DNA from: Galaxea fascicularis
Lineage: Eukaryota; Cnidaria; Anthozoa; Scleractinia; Euphylliidae
NCBI GenBank assembly: GCA_948470475.1
Contig: OX419337.1
Coordinates: 32,018,872-32,082,871 of the forward strand
Length of the DNA: 64,000 nucleotides
Reading direction: 5' to 3'
In this document: in pieces, positions 34,801-49,800 of the stretch
How the letters are laid out: each line of letters opens with the position of its first letter
How positions within the stretch are numbered: the first letter of the stretch is position 1
Position numbers and translations under genes: made by a program
Notes under the pieces: generated by a model
Told to the model about the DNA's origin: nothing
The model's database searches: none
The model's input: only the letters and a program-made list of their open reading frames with translations

Positions 34801-37800
34801 TCTGTTCTCACATCATTTCGCTGTTGCAAGCTTTTGACAGGATTTGCTGCTGATTTGTGGTGTCGTTTGGGCCTGATCTTCATTTTGTCGCCAGCCAGAG
34901 ATTTCAACTGCCTAACAAAATAACATCAGCCTCTGTTATTATTCCATGGGTCCAAACATCAGAAGCAAAATTGTGACCCTATTTGGGAAAACCGGGCTTA
35001 ATGAAAATAGCGTTGAAATGCATTTCAACCCATTTTGAACGCGTTACAATGCATTGCAACGATCGACAATGATTCGTAACGCATTAAAACGTTTACCACC
35101 AAACGCGGGCAATTAATTCAAATGTTTCAGAATGATTTGTCAATGTTGTGCAATGCATTGGCAATGTTTCCAAACTCTTTCCTAATGTTAAAATCAATGC
35201 CTAAAGGTCAACGCCGGCCGCGTATAATTATCATTCTCCTATGCTTTTTAAATAATTTGAAGTAGCGACTGGTCGTCCGATCCGATCCGTTTAAAATCGT
35301 ACTTAGAAATTCTGTTCAGTAGTCTTGAAAAATATTGATGCTTTGCAGAGGTAATATTACCAGGGACCTTGGACGGGAATAAATAAATATACGTTAGAAA
35401 ACAAAGTTGAGATGTACACAGCTTATAATGAAAGCATTGTTTACCCGCCTCAAATTTACCCGGGAATTGCTTTGATTTTACAGTTTGATTCTATCACTTT
35501 GTTAGCAAGTCGAAAACTAAAATGTTCAAAAGAGAGAACAGATACATATAAATCACGATCCTTAATTCCTACTCGACGTGTCAGTTCATTTGGCTTTGGG
35601 CACGGAAAATTGTGAATGAAATTAAACGGATTCTTAGATCGGCTATCATGATTAGTTATTAGTTCAGATGATTTCGACAGCTCACACTGAGCTGCCGTTT
35701 TTACAAGAAACTGGCTGAACAAGCTAAGAGCTTTTTTCAGTTTCTAGTTGTAGCTACTTATTAGTTTTAACATCATTGAAAACAATTTGTAAAGAACTTT
35801 TGATCTTACAAACCCTTGGCCGCGGGGCCGAGATGTGGAGGGCGTCACGCATCACGCTTTGATTTCTGTCACCTTTGACATCCTCATGACAGACGCGTAC
35901 AGATGAAATCCATGATTACGATAAATGTTGTTTTTTGGAAAGAAGAATGTGGCGTTTTGGCCTTTTTATTAACCTTCGTTCTCACCTCTTTGCGACCTGT
36001 TTTCGCTTAATCGCTGGAAAAACTAAGAAAAACCTCCATGTGACCAGGGTATCTTAATATTTGCTATCATTTGAATTGTCGTCGCGTTTCGCCCTCAGTT
36101 GGCGAAGAAAATGGAAGGCGAATTTAGGTCAGCCTTTGCCTTTGACATCAGGCCAAGTGTTAAGCAAAATATCATGTGGGTGGAATCCTTTCGGTAAATC
36201 CTTAAAAAGTCGCGCTGTAGGTTTGGCGCGGCCGTTAATCGCGGAGTAAACAATTCCCCGCAATTTTCTTGGGAAGAAGGAAAGCCAGTTGACACGAGGG
36301 AGACTCTGCACATGGAAGAAAGCTGAACTCAGGAAGTCTTAAGCTTATATCAATCTATATGTTAATTTCAAATAAGGTAAGATATTTAGTCACAAACACA
36401 TGCACACACGTACACGGCCGTAATACCCTCTGATAGAAGAGCATACCATACTGCGGTGTCACTCAAGGCCCCATCGACCTCGTGGTTTCGAATTTTTTCT
36501 TCAGGCCGCGGGCACCTCTGGCGTCTTTTTATTTAGACTTACAAAATGAAACAAACCGTACAGCCGAACAGTTTTCTGATTCCTCGGATCTAATTCAACT
36601 TACATGTTACAATAGAGAGTTGTTAAACGTTTCACATTTTATCTACGCCACAATAAAGCTTATTAAGCTTATAAAGTTGTCGAAAGACGGCTTAGAGTTT
36701 ATACCGGTAATTGGGCAATGTTTTGTGAATGCTTCCCAACGTAGCGAAATCATGTTTCATTGAAACGCACTGTCAACGTTTGAAAACGTTTTCCGAATGT
36801 TTTGAAATGATTTTCAAACGGTTTCGAATGTTCTCGGTTGCGTTGAAGAACATTGCCAATGTTCTAAAATGCATTGAAATGTTCTTCAATGCATTCTAAC
36901 GTTTCAAAATGCATTGCGGTGAAAAACGGTTCAACGCAATTTTCATTAAGCCCGGTTCTCCCAAAGAGGGTCACAATTTTATAAATTCCTTAAAAATAAT
37001 ATAATAATAATTTTGTTTTTTAACATGACTCATCTGAAAACTACCAATAAGTGATGGCAACCTCCTGTATAAAGGAAGTTACCATTTATCAGCATCATCA
37101 TCATCATGATTATTATTATTATTATTATTATTACAGGCTAATGAAATTATTAAATGCAAAATTGATTATGTTTGTTGATTCAACAATCCATTCGTGAAAT
37201 TAGGGAACACATTCAAATATCAGTATTGGGTAACACCGTTTCCAATCAATTGGGTACCGACTTTCTCCGATTCCATTAAATGTTTTACCCAATTTTATCA
37301 GTGCTGATTGAAACAGAATCGCCTTGCCAGGTTGCATATTTTCATCAGGCAGAAGTAATTAAATCAAAGCTTATCCATGGTTGATCTTGGCATTTCAGCA
37401 AAAGAGTGACAGGTTATTTCAGACGCACAAATAATAAGTGTTTAGGCTCTTATTATACCATCTCTTTCTTGTACATATGTCTTCTTCCATCCAAAATTTA
37501 ACGTTGCATCTTCAAACAATCGCCTGTATTTCCCTTGACATGACCAGACATTAATATTTGTGTATCAAATTTATAGTCACAAGAAGAAACAGCAGATTAT
37601 TTAATGACGAGCATCTGAAAGGAAGTGTGATATAATAAACTGTATTTATGTACAGTGTATGATAGCTTGGGCTCATGTTAACCACAAACGCATAACAGAC
37701 GAAGAATACTCTTTGGAGGCAATCAAAATGTAGGTGTCTTACTGTACACTGTAGCTGAAATTTAGCAAAGTGAAGCAAACAACCACAACCAAAAGTCATG

Positions 37801-40800
37801 GTTGAAATCAATCCTTACGTATCATGTTGTTTGTTTAGCCGCAGGAGCCAGCAGTTAATTGGAGCAAGTGAACGTAGACCATCTGAGAGAATCAGGCAAA
37901 TGAATTAAAGAAGGCATTGAAAGAGGCTTTCAACTGTTTCTCCTTTTTTGGGTATTGAAACCAGCGTTTTTTTTCACAGGTACTGTGTCTATCAGATTCA
38001 CGTCTTTCCTGCTTTCCTGCCGTTTTTAAAGTTAAACTCACCAACCTGGTTCACTTACATTGAACGGGCAAAGTTCTCACTTCTATGAAACAGTGCATAA
38101 AATTTGCACTTTTTAAAGAAATGTTGGCCAACTGAGTCAAAGCGAAAATTATCTGAAATGTCAAGTGACCAAAGCAGTTTCACACTATGCTTGAGCTTGA
38201 AGTCTGACAAGTAAGTTGTGCAGCCATTCTCTCTTCTGTAATCATTTTGGGAGTTGTGAATGAAGGAACTTTCAAGAGGTTGACATCATCAGTGTTGTGT
38301 GGTGTTTTGCGTCGAATTGTGACTTGTTTTACAGTTTGTTAGAGTGAAATGTGTAGACCAGCGTGGAGCGGTTTCCGTCAGAAACAACCGGGGTGAACAT
38401 CGAAAAACCTTTAAGCTTTGATTAACATATATATTCGCATCTTCAAACAAAGTTGAAACCCAACGTACAATCCACGGAAATATTGTTATGTAGTAGAAAA
38501 AAAGTTATTGTAACGTGAATAGAAAGAAAGACTTCTCATAGTTTCATGACATATGACACCTTTACAAGGTAGCATTTCATGTTATCAGATAAGCATGACC
38601 CATATCATCATCCGAATGTATTTGGCTCTGATTGAATCGGAAAAGTTATCATCAACATCAGAAATGGCAACCAGAGACAACAGATCGGTACCAATTCCAA
38701 ACCATCGGAAAATTGATCGGGTCCATTTCCGATAGTCGGGTCCCCAACCAATATTTGGATTCATTCCCTTAATAACCTTAATAACCTTAATATTCAAATT
38801 TCAGCATTGATTCAACGGCCAAGCATTTATTGGATCAATGAAAAAAGCCAATGTAGTCCAATTTCCATCAATGAATTCACTAGTCTGTTTATGATGGGAA
38901 TGCTTCGCCAGCTTTGACAGTAACTTTGAATATTATTCTTTTTGCCCTTTCAGACCCCATGGCAGCCAGAATTTCATTACATGTCTTTTGCTTAAAATTT
39001 ATCAATACCATTTTGAATTGGAGTTTCCTTTGTCACAGATCAGATTAAATTTATTGATTATGAGACAAAGGAAAACAAAAATCAGATTGGTTTGAAAAGT
39101 CTGAATCAAAAACAGATTTGTGTGGTTTTTTTAGTGTGCTGGTCTTGTCCTGCCTCAATTATCTGTGGAGCCACATGTACATGTATTAATTTGTGGAACA
39201 AGGTATCAGTGGAGGCACTTACAATAAAAAATAATTGTTGTTGTTGTTATTGTTTTATCTCCCAATTTGTACAATACAAAATGAGATACACAGAGTAATT
39301 AAAGGGCCGAGAGTATAACAGCCTTAATCATGTCAGTTTTTAGATTGATTTTGTTTTGTCAGCAACCAGGTTATTTTGATGAAGTATTGTAGGTCACATG
39401 AGGACAATCCACAGGAAAAAGGCAAAAAACTGACAGAATGAATTTATTTTAATTTTATTTTTCCTTTAGGTTTCTGTTATTTGTGGCATGTGACCTAAAA
39501 TAGTTCATCCAGGAAACCTAGCACCATCATTTCCTTGGAGTTTGTATGGAGCCTTTCAATAAGATCATAGGTGTTAGTACCACATGTATCTTTCATTTAG
39601 CATACAACAAGAAAATGAGAATAGTAGTGTTTGCATATTGATATTAATAATACTAATAAGGCTTGAATTACTAAATATACAAATTTTCTTACTGTGTTGT
39701 CTGCCCTGAAATAGCATCCAGATCTTCCAAGGTGATTTCTGGAGATGGTAGGTCCCGCTTCTCCTCCACAGAGGTCTTGTCATAAAATTCCTTCAGGCTA
39801 TCTTCAAACACACTTGGTCGTCTTCCTCTTTGATCTAAGTTTGTTGTCTCCTCTTGTTTGATCAGCTCTTCAGATTCATTAGAAATAACCAGCTCATTTT
39901 TCGTCTCAGTGGCTGGCTCAACGTCAAGGGGGATATCCACAGCAACAAAGTCGAACCGCTGTGCCAGGTTGGATTCTGATTTAGTCTTCATCATGCTGAA
40001 TGGTTTCAGCGATGACTTAAAAGTTCTCTTTTTGTTCTTTGAAGCTGTACATGTACATAACACAAATCAATGTTAAATTGAATATTTGATTTAACAACCT
40101 GCAAACATTATTTTGTCCCTCCTACATAAATTATTCATTTTTAACTGATACAACATCTAGCTCTTTACATTTGAGTGCATTATTTTCACTGAAGCCTACT
40201 GGCATAACAACTTCATACAGTACTTACTTGTAGAGGCATTGTTTATGCAGTATAATAGTAAAAACAAGGTGTTTCAACCTCTGAAGCAAGTTCTCAGTGA
40301 TTCGTTGTTACTGCACTTGCACAATACAAAAGTTCAAGTTCAAGTTCACAGTGTATTTAAGACTTTAAAAACATACAGAGAAAAAATATGCACTGCTCGC
40401 AGTTAACAACAGCTATTCGAGGCGAACTGTGGATTTGACGCATAACAAATAATTTACAACAATTCAAACTTACAAAGTGAAAAAAAAGTAACTTACAATA
40501 AAGTAACATGTAAAACAAGAGAAACAAAAGTACAATGACAAAGAACTAGGACTGGATGTGTACAGTTAAATGAGACGAGATTTGCGATAACAGGAAGATA
40601 CATAGCCGATTACTTAACAATATTTAGAGTAAAAAGGAAGGTTATAATTTATTATATTACTTTGAGTACTTAAGTTAAGCGAACATAGCCATAGAACGAA
40701 ATATAATGTACAAGTAAGTTAGATAATGTTGACAAGAGTAGGATGGATTATGCAAATATAATACACTGAGTTTCCAAGATATTTTCAGTTTTTGATCAAA

Positions 40801-43800
40801 TCGGGTAGGTCAATGTAATCATCTGCCTCCGAGAATTTTTGAAGAAGCAAATTATGAATTTTGCGTTTAAAATTCGTTTTGAGCATGCGACGTATATCAA
40901 CAGGTCAGCTGTTCCAGACTTTAACACCAACCCGTGAGAAGGACTTGTTTGAGCCTATACTGATTAACGAAGCATCACTGCAACTAGTTCATTTTATTGT
41001 AAACAAAGTGCTTCTTCATTTAATGCTGGAGTGTAACCATTCAAATTAAAGCTGAACTTATATGTAGAGATTAATCCTCTTTGGTGTTATACTTTTGCTC
41101 TGAGTGTTACACATTTCAGGGTAGAGGTGGGCATATGCAATCCTTTAGTTAATGACTTCATTGCTTACATATTATATAAATGAATGAGACAACAACAATA
41201 CTAACATGAATTCTGAACAGCCAAAATTTTTCCTGTGGTTGTTTATTTAGCCCTATGATGACTTCTTACTTGTGTTTTGAATTTAAACTTACTTTGTGGT
41301 AAAATCATACAGTTTTACACAAATTGTCAAGCAATGACACTTCTTTACATTTCTGCACTGACTTACATGAACAAGGAACTTCTCTGATTTCATCCATCAA
41401 TGAAAGCCTAAGGAAATTTTTACTCAGAATTTTCCCCCAAGTATAGGACTTGGAGCTGATGCAGCATCACAAAGGAAATTCCACAATAATTTTGTGAGCA
41501 ATAGCTTCAAAGGAGTCCAGCTTGAGTCAATGTAACATTGTTTTAGAACTGTTGACATAAAAACATGCATGGCATACAATACACCATACATCAAGCCATT
41601 ACTTGGTGTTAAATGGATCCAATTACAATCAAATGATGCAGGGCTAAAACCACAATACAAATAATTATGCAAAAATTGAAGTATTAAAAATGGACTGAGT
41701 TTTTCATTCTAGAAAAATCTGATACCCATCAGAGGCAAAACTGAACTACACAGGCATGCCACAAAATATGAAATTTGTAAGCACACTCAACAACCAATTA
41801 ACTCATGATAAATTTATGATTACTGTAATGTTTTAGATTTCGAATCTGCATAAATTGAATCCATAAAGCTATCAATGAGCATATCTGAGGTCTACCATTC
41901 AGCTTTTAGGGAATCTAACAATTTAGAGCTTGGGCTGCCACATCCAGTGTGTCAGCTGAAGGCCCTTTTGGTAGGCAACAACTTTGCAATTTCAAAACAT
42001 GACCTCAAGTGAACATTAAAAATTAATTAAATACTAAAAGGAAATAGGTGAAGATTAGTTAGAAATGCTTGCAAAATGTGTGATATTGCAGAACTGAGAG
42101 TTACAAAACTTCACCAAACTTTGATTCATAACACAATGAGATGTCAAACAAGAAATTCTCAGAATTTTCAAGCGGCCGATTTTGCCATTTGGACCGCCTT
42201 TATCCTTAGGATGTAGTTTAGGTCGGTTGGAAGTTTAAAATTTTGAGTAAACAGTTCTGTCCAAGACACTTTTAGAAGCGTGATGCGCGACGATTAACTT
42301 GCTACGTAATTCGGCCAATGTCTTACAAATAGACTAAATCGCAGTCATTAAGGCATGATATGATCAGTTTCACCTTGGATCGGTTCAATAGATCTGTCTT
42401 CGATTTAATTTATGAAAGAATTGCTTTACGGTTCGGTGTCTGTCCATTTCATTTCTGCTCTCTGGGCAAAAGCCCTACTTTTTCTGAACCAGTGCGTGAG
42501 CAGAACGATTAAACCATTTAAATTTTCACCTCATTACTTATTCATAGCTGGCTTGGCCGAGAGGTACGTCTATCCCCTACCGATCAGGAAGTCCCGGGTT
42601 CAATTCCTAGCAACGGCACCTCTCTTTGGTTTGTCTTTTTTCTTTTTCTTTTTGTTCTGCTTTTTTTTAAAGTACTAGTTTGACTAATCGTTGAGCTTTA
42701 GAGCGATGTTTCGATTTTACATGGAGATTCAATGGGTATTTAGTAGAAACAAACTGCCGAAACACCAAATGACCGGCCTTTCGATTTTTTTGATAAGTCT
42801 GGGAAATCGACGATTTAATCACATCCAGGTTATGATCTTTGCATCAAGATGTGTTGAACGATGCTCTAGACGTTTATATTTTTTCTTAAAATCAAGCTGC
42901 ATTTTACGCAGGCCATACGACGCGCTCTGTGGCTGTCGGCTTTGCGTGACTATCAACTTGTTACGTGACACGAATATTGCACCATCATTTCAGATCATTT
43001 CAAGTACTCGGTTTGGGTGTAATTCTCGAAGAGGATTTGGCCGTTGTCTTACAGATCAACTACATGACAATCACAAAGGCCCGATATAATTCATTTTAAG
43101 TCCGTGGATAGGTTCCGTATTTTTTTTTTCACATAAAAGAATTACTTTGCGGTTCAGTGTTTGCCCAAACCTCAGGGGAATTTCCCCGCTAACCAGAGTA
43201 AGGTAAAGATTTCATCATCACTTCATTTGCGTGGTTCGTGTTGTATACAGCTGAAGTTGAGAGCCAACAAAGGTCTTGGCAATCGCTTAGCATGTCCTCA
43301 TGATAATATCGTACTTTACATCAGAAAAATTCTTGGATTTTCTGGAATTTGTCAATCCCCTTTCTCGAGTAAACACAAAGTATATTTGTTTACGTGAAAA
43401 ACCGGATGCGTGACTGCCATGCGTTATGTACTGTAAAATTAACAACTTCAGTTGACCGATGTTTGAGTGGCGCAAGTGATAAGCGCGCAGGTTGAAATTT
43501 TGATCTGAGATCCCGAGGTCGCGCGATCAACTCTCAGTGCAGGCGAAAAAAAATTCTTGCAGCTCCGGCCGGGTTCAACTCCTAGCAACGGCAACCCTCT
43601 TTGGTTTTTCTTTTTTCTTTTTCTGTTTCTTCTGCTTTTTTTTTAAGTATTAGTTTGACTAATCGTTGAGCTTTAGAGCGATTTTTCAATTTTACATGGA
43701 GATTCAATGGGTATTTAGTAGAAACAAACTGCCGAAACACCAAATGACCGGCCTTTCGATTTCTTTGATAAGTCTGGGAAATCGACGATTTAATCACATC

Positions 43801-46800
43801 CAGGTTATGATCTTTGCATCAAGATGTGTTGAACGATGCTCTAGACGTTTATATTTTTTCTTAAAATCAAGCTGCATTTTACGCAGGCCATACGACGCGC
43901 TCTGTGGCTGTCGGCTTTGCGTGACTATCAACTTGTTACGTGACACGAATATTGCACCATCATTTCAGATCATTTCAAGTACTCGGTTTGGGTGTAATTC
44001 TCGAAGAGGATTTGGCCGTTGTGTTACAGATCAACTACATGACAGTCACAAAGGCCTGATATAATTCATTTTAAGTCCGTGGATAGGTTCCATAGACCTT
44101 TTTTTTTTTTTTGATATGAAAGAATTACTATGCGGTTCGGTGTTTGCCCAAACAGTTCATATCTGGTCTCTGGGGAATTTCCCCGCTTACCAGATTCAAA
44201 GATAAACATTGCACCATCATTTCAAGTCCGTGGTTCGTATTGTTTACAGCTGAAGTTGAAAGGCGACAAAGCTCTTGGGAATCGCTTACCATATCCTAAT
44301 GATAATATCGTAGTTTAGATCTGATAAATTTTTCGATTTCTAGAGTAAACACAAAGGATATTTGTTTGCGTGAGAAACCGGATGCGTGAGTGCCATGCCT
44401 TATGTACTGTAAAATTAACATATTCACTTGACCGATGTCTGAGTGGCGCAAGTGATAAGCGCACAGGGCGAACTTTTGATCTGAGATTCCAAGGTCGCGG
44501 GTTCGAATCTCAGTGGAGGTAGTGAAAAAAAAAATTTCTTGCAGCTCTAGCCGAGCGGGGCACGGGCCTCACGACGGACACGACAAATAAAAAAAAAAAA
44601 AAAAAAAATGGGTATTACTAGAAGCGGCACGTCGCTAAGCGACGGCCGCTTAATAAAGATTGAAACACAATTTTAGGATTCACAAGATAAACAGAAAATT
44701 CTGATTAGAACACACCGAACTGTAACCCAAGCATTATAAACTGAAGGATGTTCAGTGAGAAGACTTGTGTTTTCTTTAATCAGATAGAAATTCCAAAGAA
44801 AAGAAATTGCTCCTTGGGTACACAGTTATACTGTACATACATTTGTGCATGTATGGTACAAAACTGGTACAGAAACAGGGTTCAAAACCACAAAATGAAG
44901 ACCAACATGTACACTACATCAACTGATATTAACAAAACACAAAGCAGATTTCATTTTTATCACGACAGCTTTGCAAGAAATACTTTGCCAACAGTACTGT
45001 TACTAGCTATAGCATTATGTTAATTTTCAAGCACCATATACACCACACAATAAACTTACAAATAAAGCATTAAGACCACGGACAGCATCACCAAATAAGT
45101 CCAATGAACATTCAAAACTGATTGCTCCATGTTTTCAGAAACATAGACAATCACAATTGGCCCAAGTGCTTAAAACAATATTGTTTGTTTTACTTATCTG
45201 ATCAATGTATTCATCATTAGGTGCACTTATTAAATACTTTTCTTCAGTTCTGACTGGGTAACATCAAGCATCTATCACTAACTTCCCACCAACCGCTAAA
45301 CAAACTATCTTTGGATACCATTCCAAAAACAGCAGCACTTATCAAAACAATACAATGAATGCAGAACAATTCAATCTGTTGTAAAAACAACTAAAAAAAA
45401 AACAAGTCTTCAAAATTGATATTCATTGTGAAAGAAGACATTTCATCAGCTATTATAAGATACATTTGCAAGACTTGGTTAAGTTTATTTAAGTCTGTAT
45501 ATTTCATCAACTGAATACTTTATTTGCCTCCATTGAAGTCATGAACAACTACTAACCCCTACTTGCATGAAATACAATGTTGCCTTTGATGAGCAACACG
45601 CATTTCCAATGCGTTGAAAATGCATTACAACGAAAAAACGCTTCAACGCTATTTTCGTTAAGCCTGCTTTTCCCAAATTAGGTCACATTTGCACAATCAA
45701 TTTGAGAATGAAAAGCTACCTTTTGTTGCCTCTACAAGTAAGTTAGGATTGTATGGGCTTTTATACCATTGTCAACACAATTACATTTACATGTAACCAA
45801 TCAGACTGTTGGAAATCTGTTTTACATTCATTGATTTTCCACCTCATCTGTAAGTCCCATACTGTGCTGGACATACATGGCATACATGGATTGACTGTAT
45901 GGGTCCAGGTAACTGTCCATTTTACATTTGTGTTGAGTGACCTGGTCTTTAAGCAGCATTAAACAGTTACAGGTTATAAACAAAGTTTTCCTGTGGTAAT
46001 ACAAAAGGGAAGTGTGTTTGCTGAGGAAATGTAAGTGATCTGTAGAAAATTCCAAGGAATACTACTCGAAAGCATTACACCACTACATGTAGTAAATGTC
46101 GTCAAGTACTTACGCTTCTTTAAGGACTTTCTCTCCTTAGGTTTCTCCTCTATCTCTGACATTGGTTGTAACTCAATGACATCTTTCTCGTTGTCAACAT
46201 TTCTCACTTCCTCCATTTTCTCAACATTCTCCTGCTCCTTATTCTCCTTTCTGTCCACCTTCACTGGCTGCACCTGGAAAGCATCTGGCGACTCCTGCCT
46301 AATCTCCTCAGGGGCAGATTTCTTTCTTTCCCTGTCCGTCACGATTTTTATGACTTCACTATGCATTGACGAGTCAGGTGCAGATTTTAACCTTTGTTTT
46401 CGCGGCATTTTATTTTTTTCCATCAGAGAAGGTCTTCTTGTGAACATGGCTTTAATGGCTGCTGAGACAGCACCATGTTGCGGCATATCAACATCTTCAT
46501 CTGGTGTTTTTGGCTCCTTTTCCTTCTCCTTGTCTTTATCTTTGTCAGTTCCAAATATTGATTTCTTTCTTTTCTTTGTCTTACTTCCTCTTCTCTTCTT
46601 TAATGTGTCATTTTCAATGGTCACATCTTGTTCATCTGTTACTTTGCTTTCTTCCTTTAGAATGTTCTTTTCTTTCTTTTCCTTCAAAGAAGTACTTTTC
46701 ACAGTAGCAGAAACAGCTGTACTTATCTCATTTTTCTTTGGAATGGTTTCACCCTCCGTATCAAGCTTTGTCATGGAATCAGTGCTTCTGTCAGAGAATT

Positions 46801-49800
46801 TCTTAGCCTTAATGTCATCCGATGAACCTTTTCTGGCCAGGGAAAAAGTAATATCATCAAATTTTTTCATCTCGGTTGGAGACAAAACCCCTCCACAAAC
46901 ACTGTTTGGTCGCTCATCAAGTTTTAAGATGAGTCGAGGTGGTGAAACCTTGCCATCATCTTTAGAGATAAGAAACTTTGCCCTGAGTTCTGCAACCGAA
47001 GGGATTTTCACTTCATTAGTTGTGGTTGATTTTAGCCCTTTCTCACGAATCAAGTCTGCAATTATATCTGCATGCACCGAAGAGGCTATTGTCTGGTAGC
47101 GTGGCTTCCCACTTTTCAATCTGCCCCCTTTTTTCGAAACTTCACCAACTGTGGACCCTTTCCTTATAACACTTGGTTTAGGAGTTGGTTCCTCCACCTT
47201 CTCATTTCCTCCCTTTATATCAGTATTTCCAGACGTCATTTTTCTGTCATCTTTATCTTGGTTTGCATCACCTGTGTCTGACTTTGATTCTTTCATCCTT
47301 CCTTCTTCAAGCTGCTTGTTATCTTTTTGTGTAACAACCTCAGTTTTGCTTGTCTCCTTTGAAGTTGGTTCCAGACTAGCAAAAAATCGTTCCCTTTCTT
47401 CCCGTCGCCGCCTTCTACGCTCTCTCAATGTGGAAACAGTATCTCTCATTGAGCCATCATTAGAATTATCCTCAACTTTATTGACACTTGTCCCAGCACC
47501 TTTAGAATCTGTCCTAACTTCTGCAGATATATCTGTGCTTTTGTTTTCTGAAATAACGTTGTGCTGTACCTGTTTCCGAGCAGGCTGCTCAGCTGGTGAG
47601 GGTGTGTCCACTGGGCCTACATATAGCACTTTGGCCTCCTTTCCATTCTTTTTCACGGCATCATCCACCTTAGCAGAGTGTGTCACTTTTGGAGACACTT
47701 TTAAGTTCTTTTTGCCTGGTTTGGTGGTTGCTGAGGAATCTGCTTCTTGTTGAGGTGTCATCTTCATAACTCTTTCTGTACTTTTCTTTGACTGAGGCAT
47801 GTTGTCCTTTAATTCCTCTTCTGTGGATTTTTCAGAATTTTGACAAGCTGACAATTCTTTAGGTGACAAAGACCTTGTTGATCGACCCTCCTCAGGTGAT
47901 GTCGATGGTCTTGAATCAGGTGATTTATCTTTTTTAGAATGATCCCAGAATTTCAGTTTACTTAGCATGGAATTCTTTGACGGATCATTCTGAACATCAA
48001 CTGACTGTGTTTTTCTAAAATTGCTTCTTCGCCTTTTAAGTAGGACAGGGTCAATCAAGGGTTCTGGGTTTTGATAGGTATTAGGAGCCCTATCTGCACT
48101 AGAACTTCTTGTCAAGCCAAACATCCCTGGCAAAGAAACCCGCCTTTTCAAACTTGATCGCGATCTTCCAGTTTCATTCTCAAGGTCACTGGATTCATTA
48201 CCAGATTTAGAGTCCTTGGAATCCTTACTCGTGAAGAACTTACCAGGTACAGAAAATTTCTTTGGCAACTCAGGAGTTGTTTTTGAATCACTGGAATATG
48301 AGAAAAATTTACTAGGGCTAGATATCTTTCTTTTTGGAGCTGGAGATACAGAGCGTGATGACGATGATGATCCCCTTCTAGTCGAAGAAACAGAATCTTT
48401 AGATCCTTTACAGGGAAGAACACTTCTTCGCTGAGACCTTTCTTCCTCACCTTCTGAATCAGTAGACTGGGACTTCTTACGAGAGAAAACCCCTGAAAAT
48501 TTTCTTCCAGGTTTTTTGGGTTCATCTCTAGTACTTGCTGATCCAGTACTGGAACTTCTTTTGTGTCCTTTAAGAGATAAGCCACCTTTCTCTCTGAGTG
48601 GACTTTTCTCCTGCAAAAGGTCCTCCTCCATTTGCATCTTCATTACATTTGATACTTCTTTGTCCACACTGGCTTTTTCTTTGGCAGGTTTTTCTTCTTT
48701 CTCTCTACCTGAGTTCTGTTTTTTCAGCAGGCTTCTCCCTTTTCGAGAGTCACTCCTACTAAGTGACCCTTCATAAACACTAGCAATTTCTCTACTCAGA
48801 AGTGATATGTCCCTTGCCGCAGAGGACTCCAGCTCATCCACACATGGTTCATCATTGTCACTTGAGCCACCCGCACTGCCACTGCTTCCTCTTCGCAAGT
48901 TGCTTGATGTGCTTGCTTCACTTCTTGAACTTGAAGAATCATTACGTGGAACACTGCCAGAATATTGCACAACTGCTGGCTTTGAAGATGCAGGTTTTTC
49001 TACCCTAGATTCACTGCCCTGATATTGAACAGTTGGAGGTGAAACTGACCTAGTCGGAATTGAATCAGCTGGACTTGTTTTCCTGCGAGAAGGCATATTG
49101 TCTGTTTTTCTTTCATTGTAACTATCATAATAAACTGTTGCTGGAGATGTAGATCTTGTTGACATCAGCACAGCTGGGGTACCGGTAGTCTTTTTATCAG
49201 AAGGTGCATCACCCTTTTCAGTTTCATTACACCTGGCATAATGTATTGTTGTAGGTGGTGAAATAGACCTTGACACTGGCTTGGTTTCCACTGGACTTGT
49301 TTTCCCGCAGGAAGTGACTTTCACTTCTGCATCACTTGAACCCTTTGTTGAGGAATAAGTTCTTCTACTTGGTAAAATAAAAGGTGAGTCATGTAAAGAA
49401 CCGCTTGAATGTTGTCTAACAGGAGGACCATCAGGTTCCCAGACAGGTTGAGTTTCCCTTGATGAAATACTTGATCTTTGTCTCACAGGTAGCTCTCCTG
49501 GTGACCAGCTGGAATCATGACTCAAACTAGAACCCCTCTGCAAAACACTTGAAACGTGTTGGGTAGTGTAAGAGGGTGTTAAATCTCGTAAAGTTGAGGA
49601 CTGTGAGAAAGGATAAGAATTTTTTCGTGGAACACTACTGTTACTAGTCCTTCTACCAGAACTGCTTGAAAGAGAGCTCATTCCTGATCTACGAGATGAT
49701 GGTCTGTTGAGATCATCATTCAGTGATGAAGTTGTGGTAGCACCATACGTCCGTAAACTTCCATGCCTCACAGTTTGTGTTGAAGGTGTTGTAGATCCTG

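Noticed and set aside
42691..44064. Two near-identical 132-codon ORFs suggesting a duplicated gene
   Set aside because: They are copied by the 975-bp duplication. The few differences mostly change the amino acid, so there is no sign of protein selection.
44434..44520. Functional tRNA-Ser or tRNA-Leu gene
   Set aside because: Good boxes A and B but imperfect arms, with a body and poly-A tail attached; better explained as a SINE.
46035..47753. Plus-strand open frames of 354 and 200 codons
   Set aside because: They are antisense shadows of the SVIL giant exon; their Ser/Phe/Leu-rich composition is what reversing Ser/Lys-rich codons gives.
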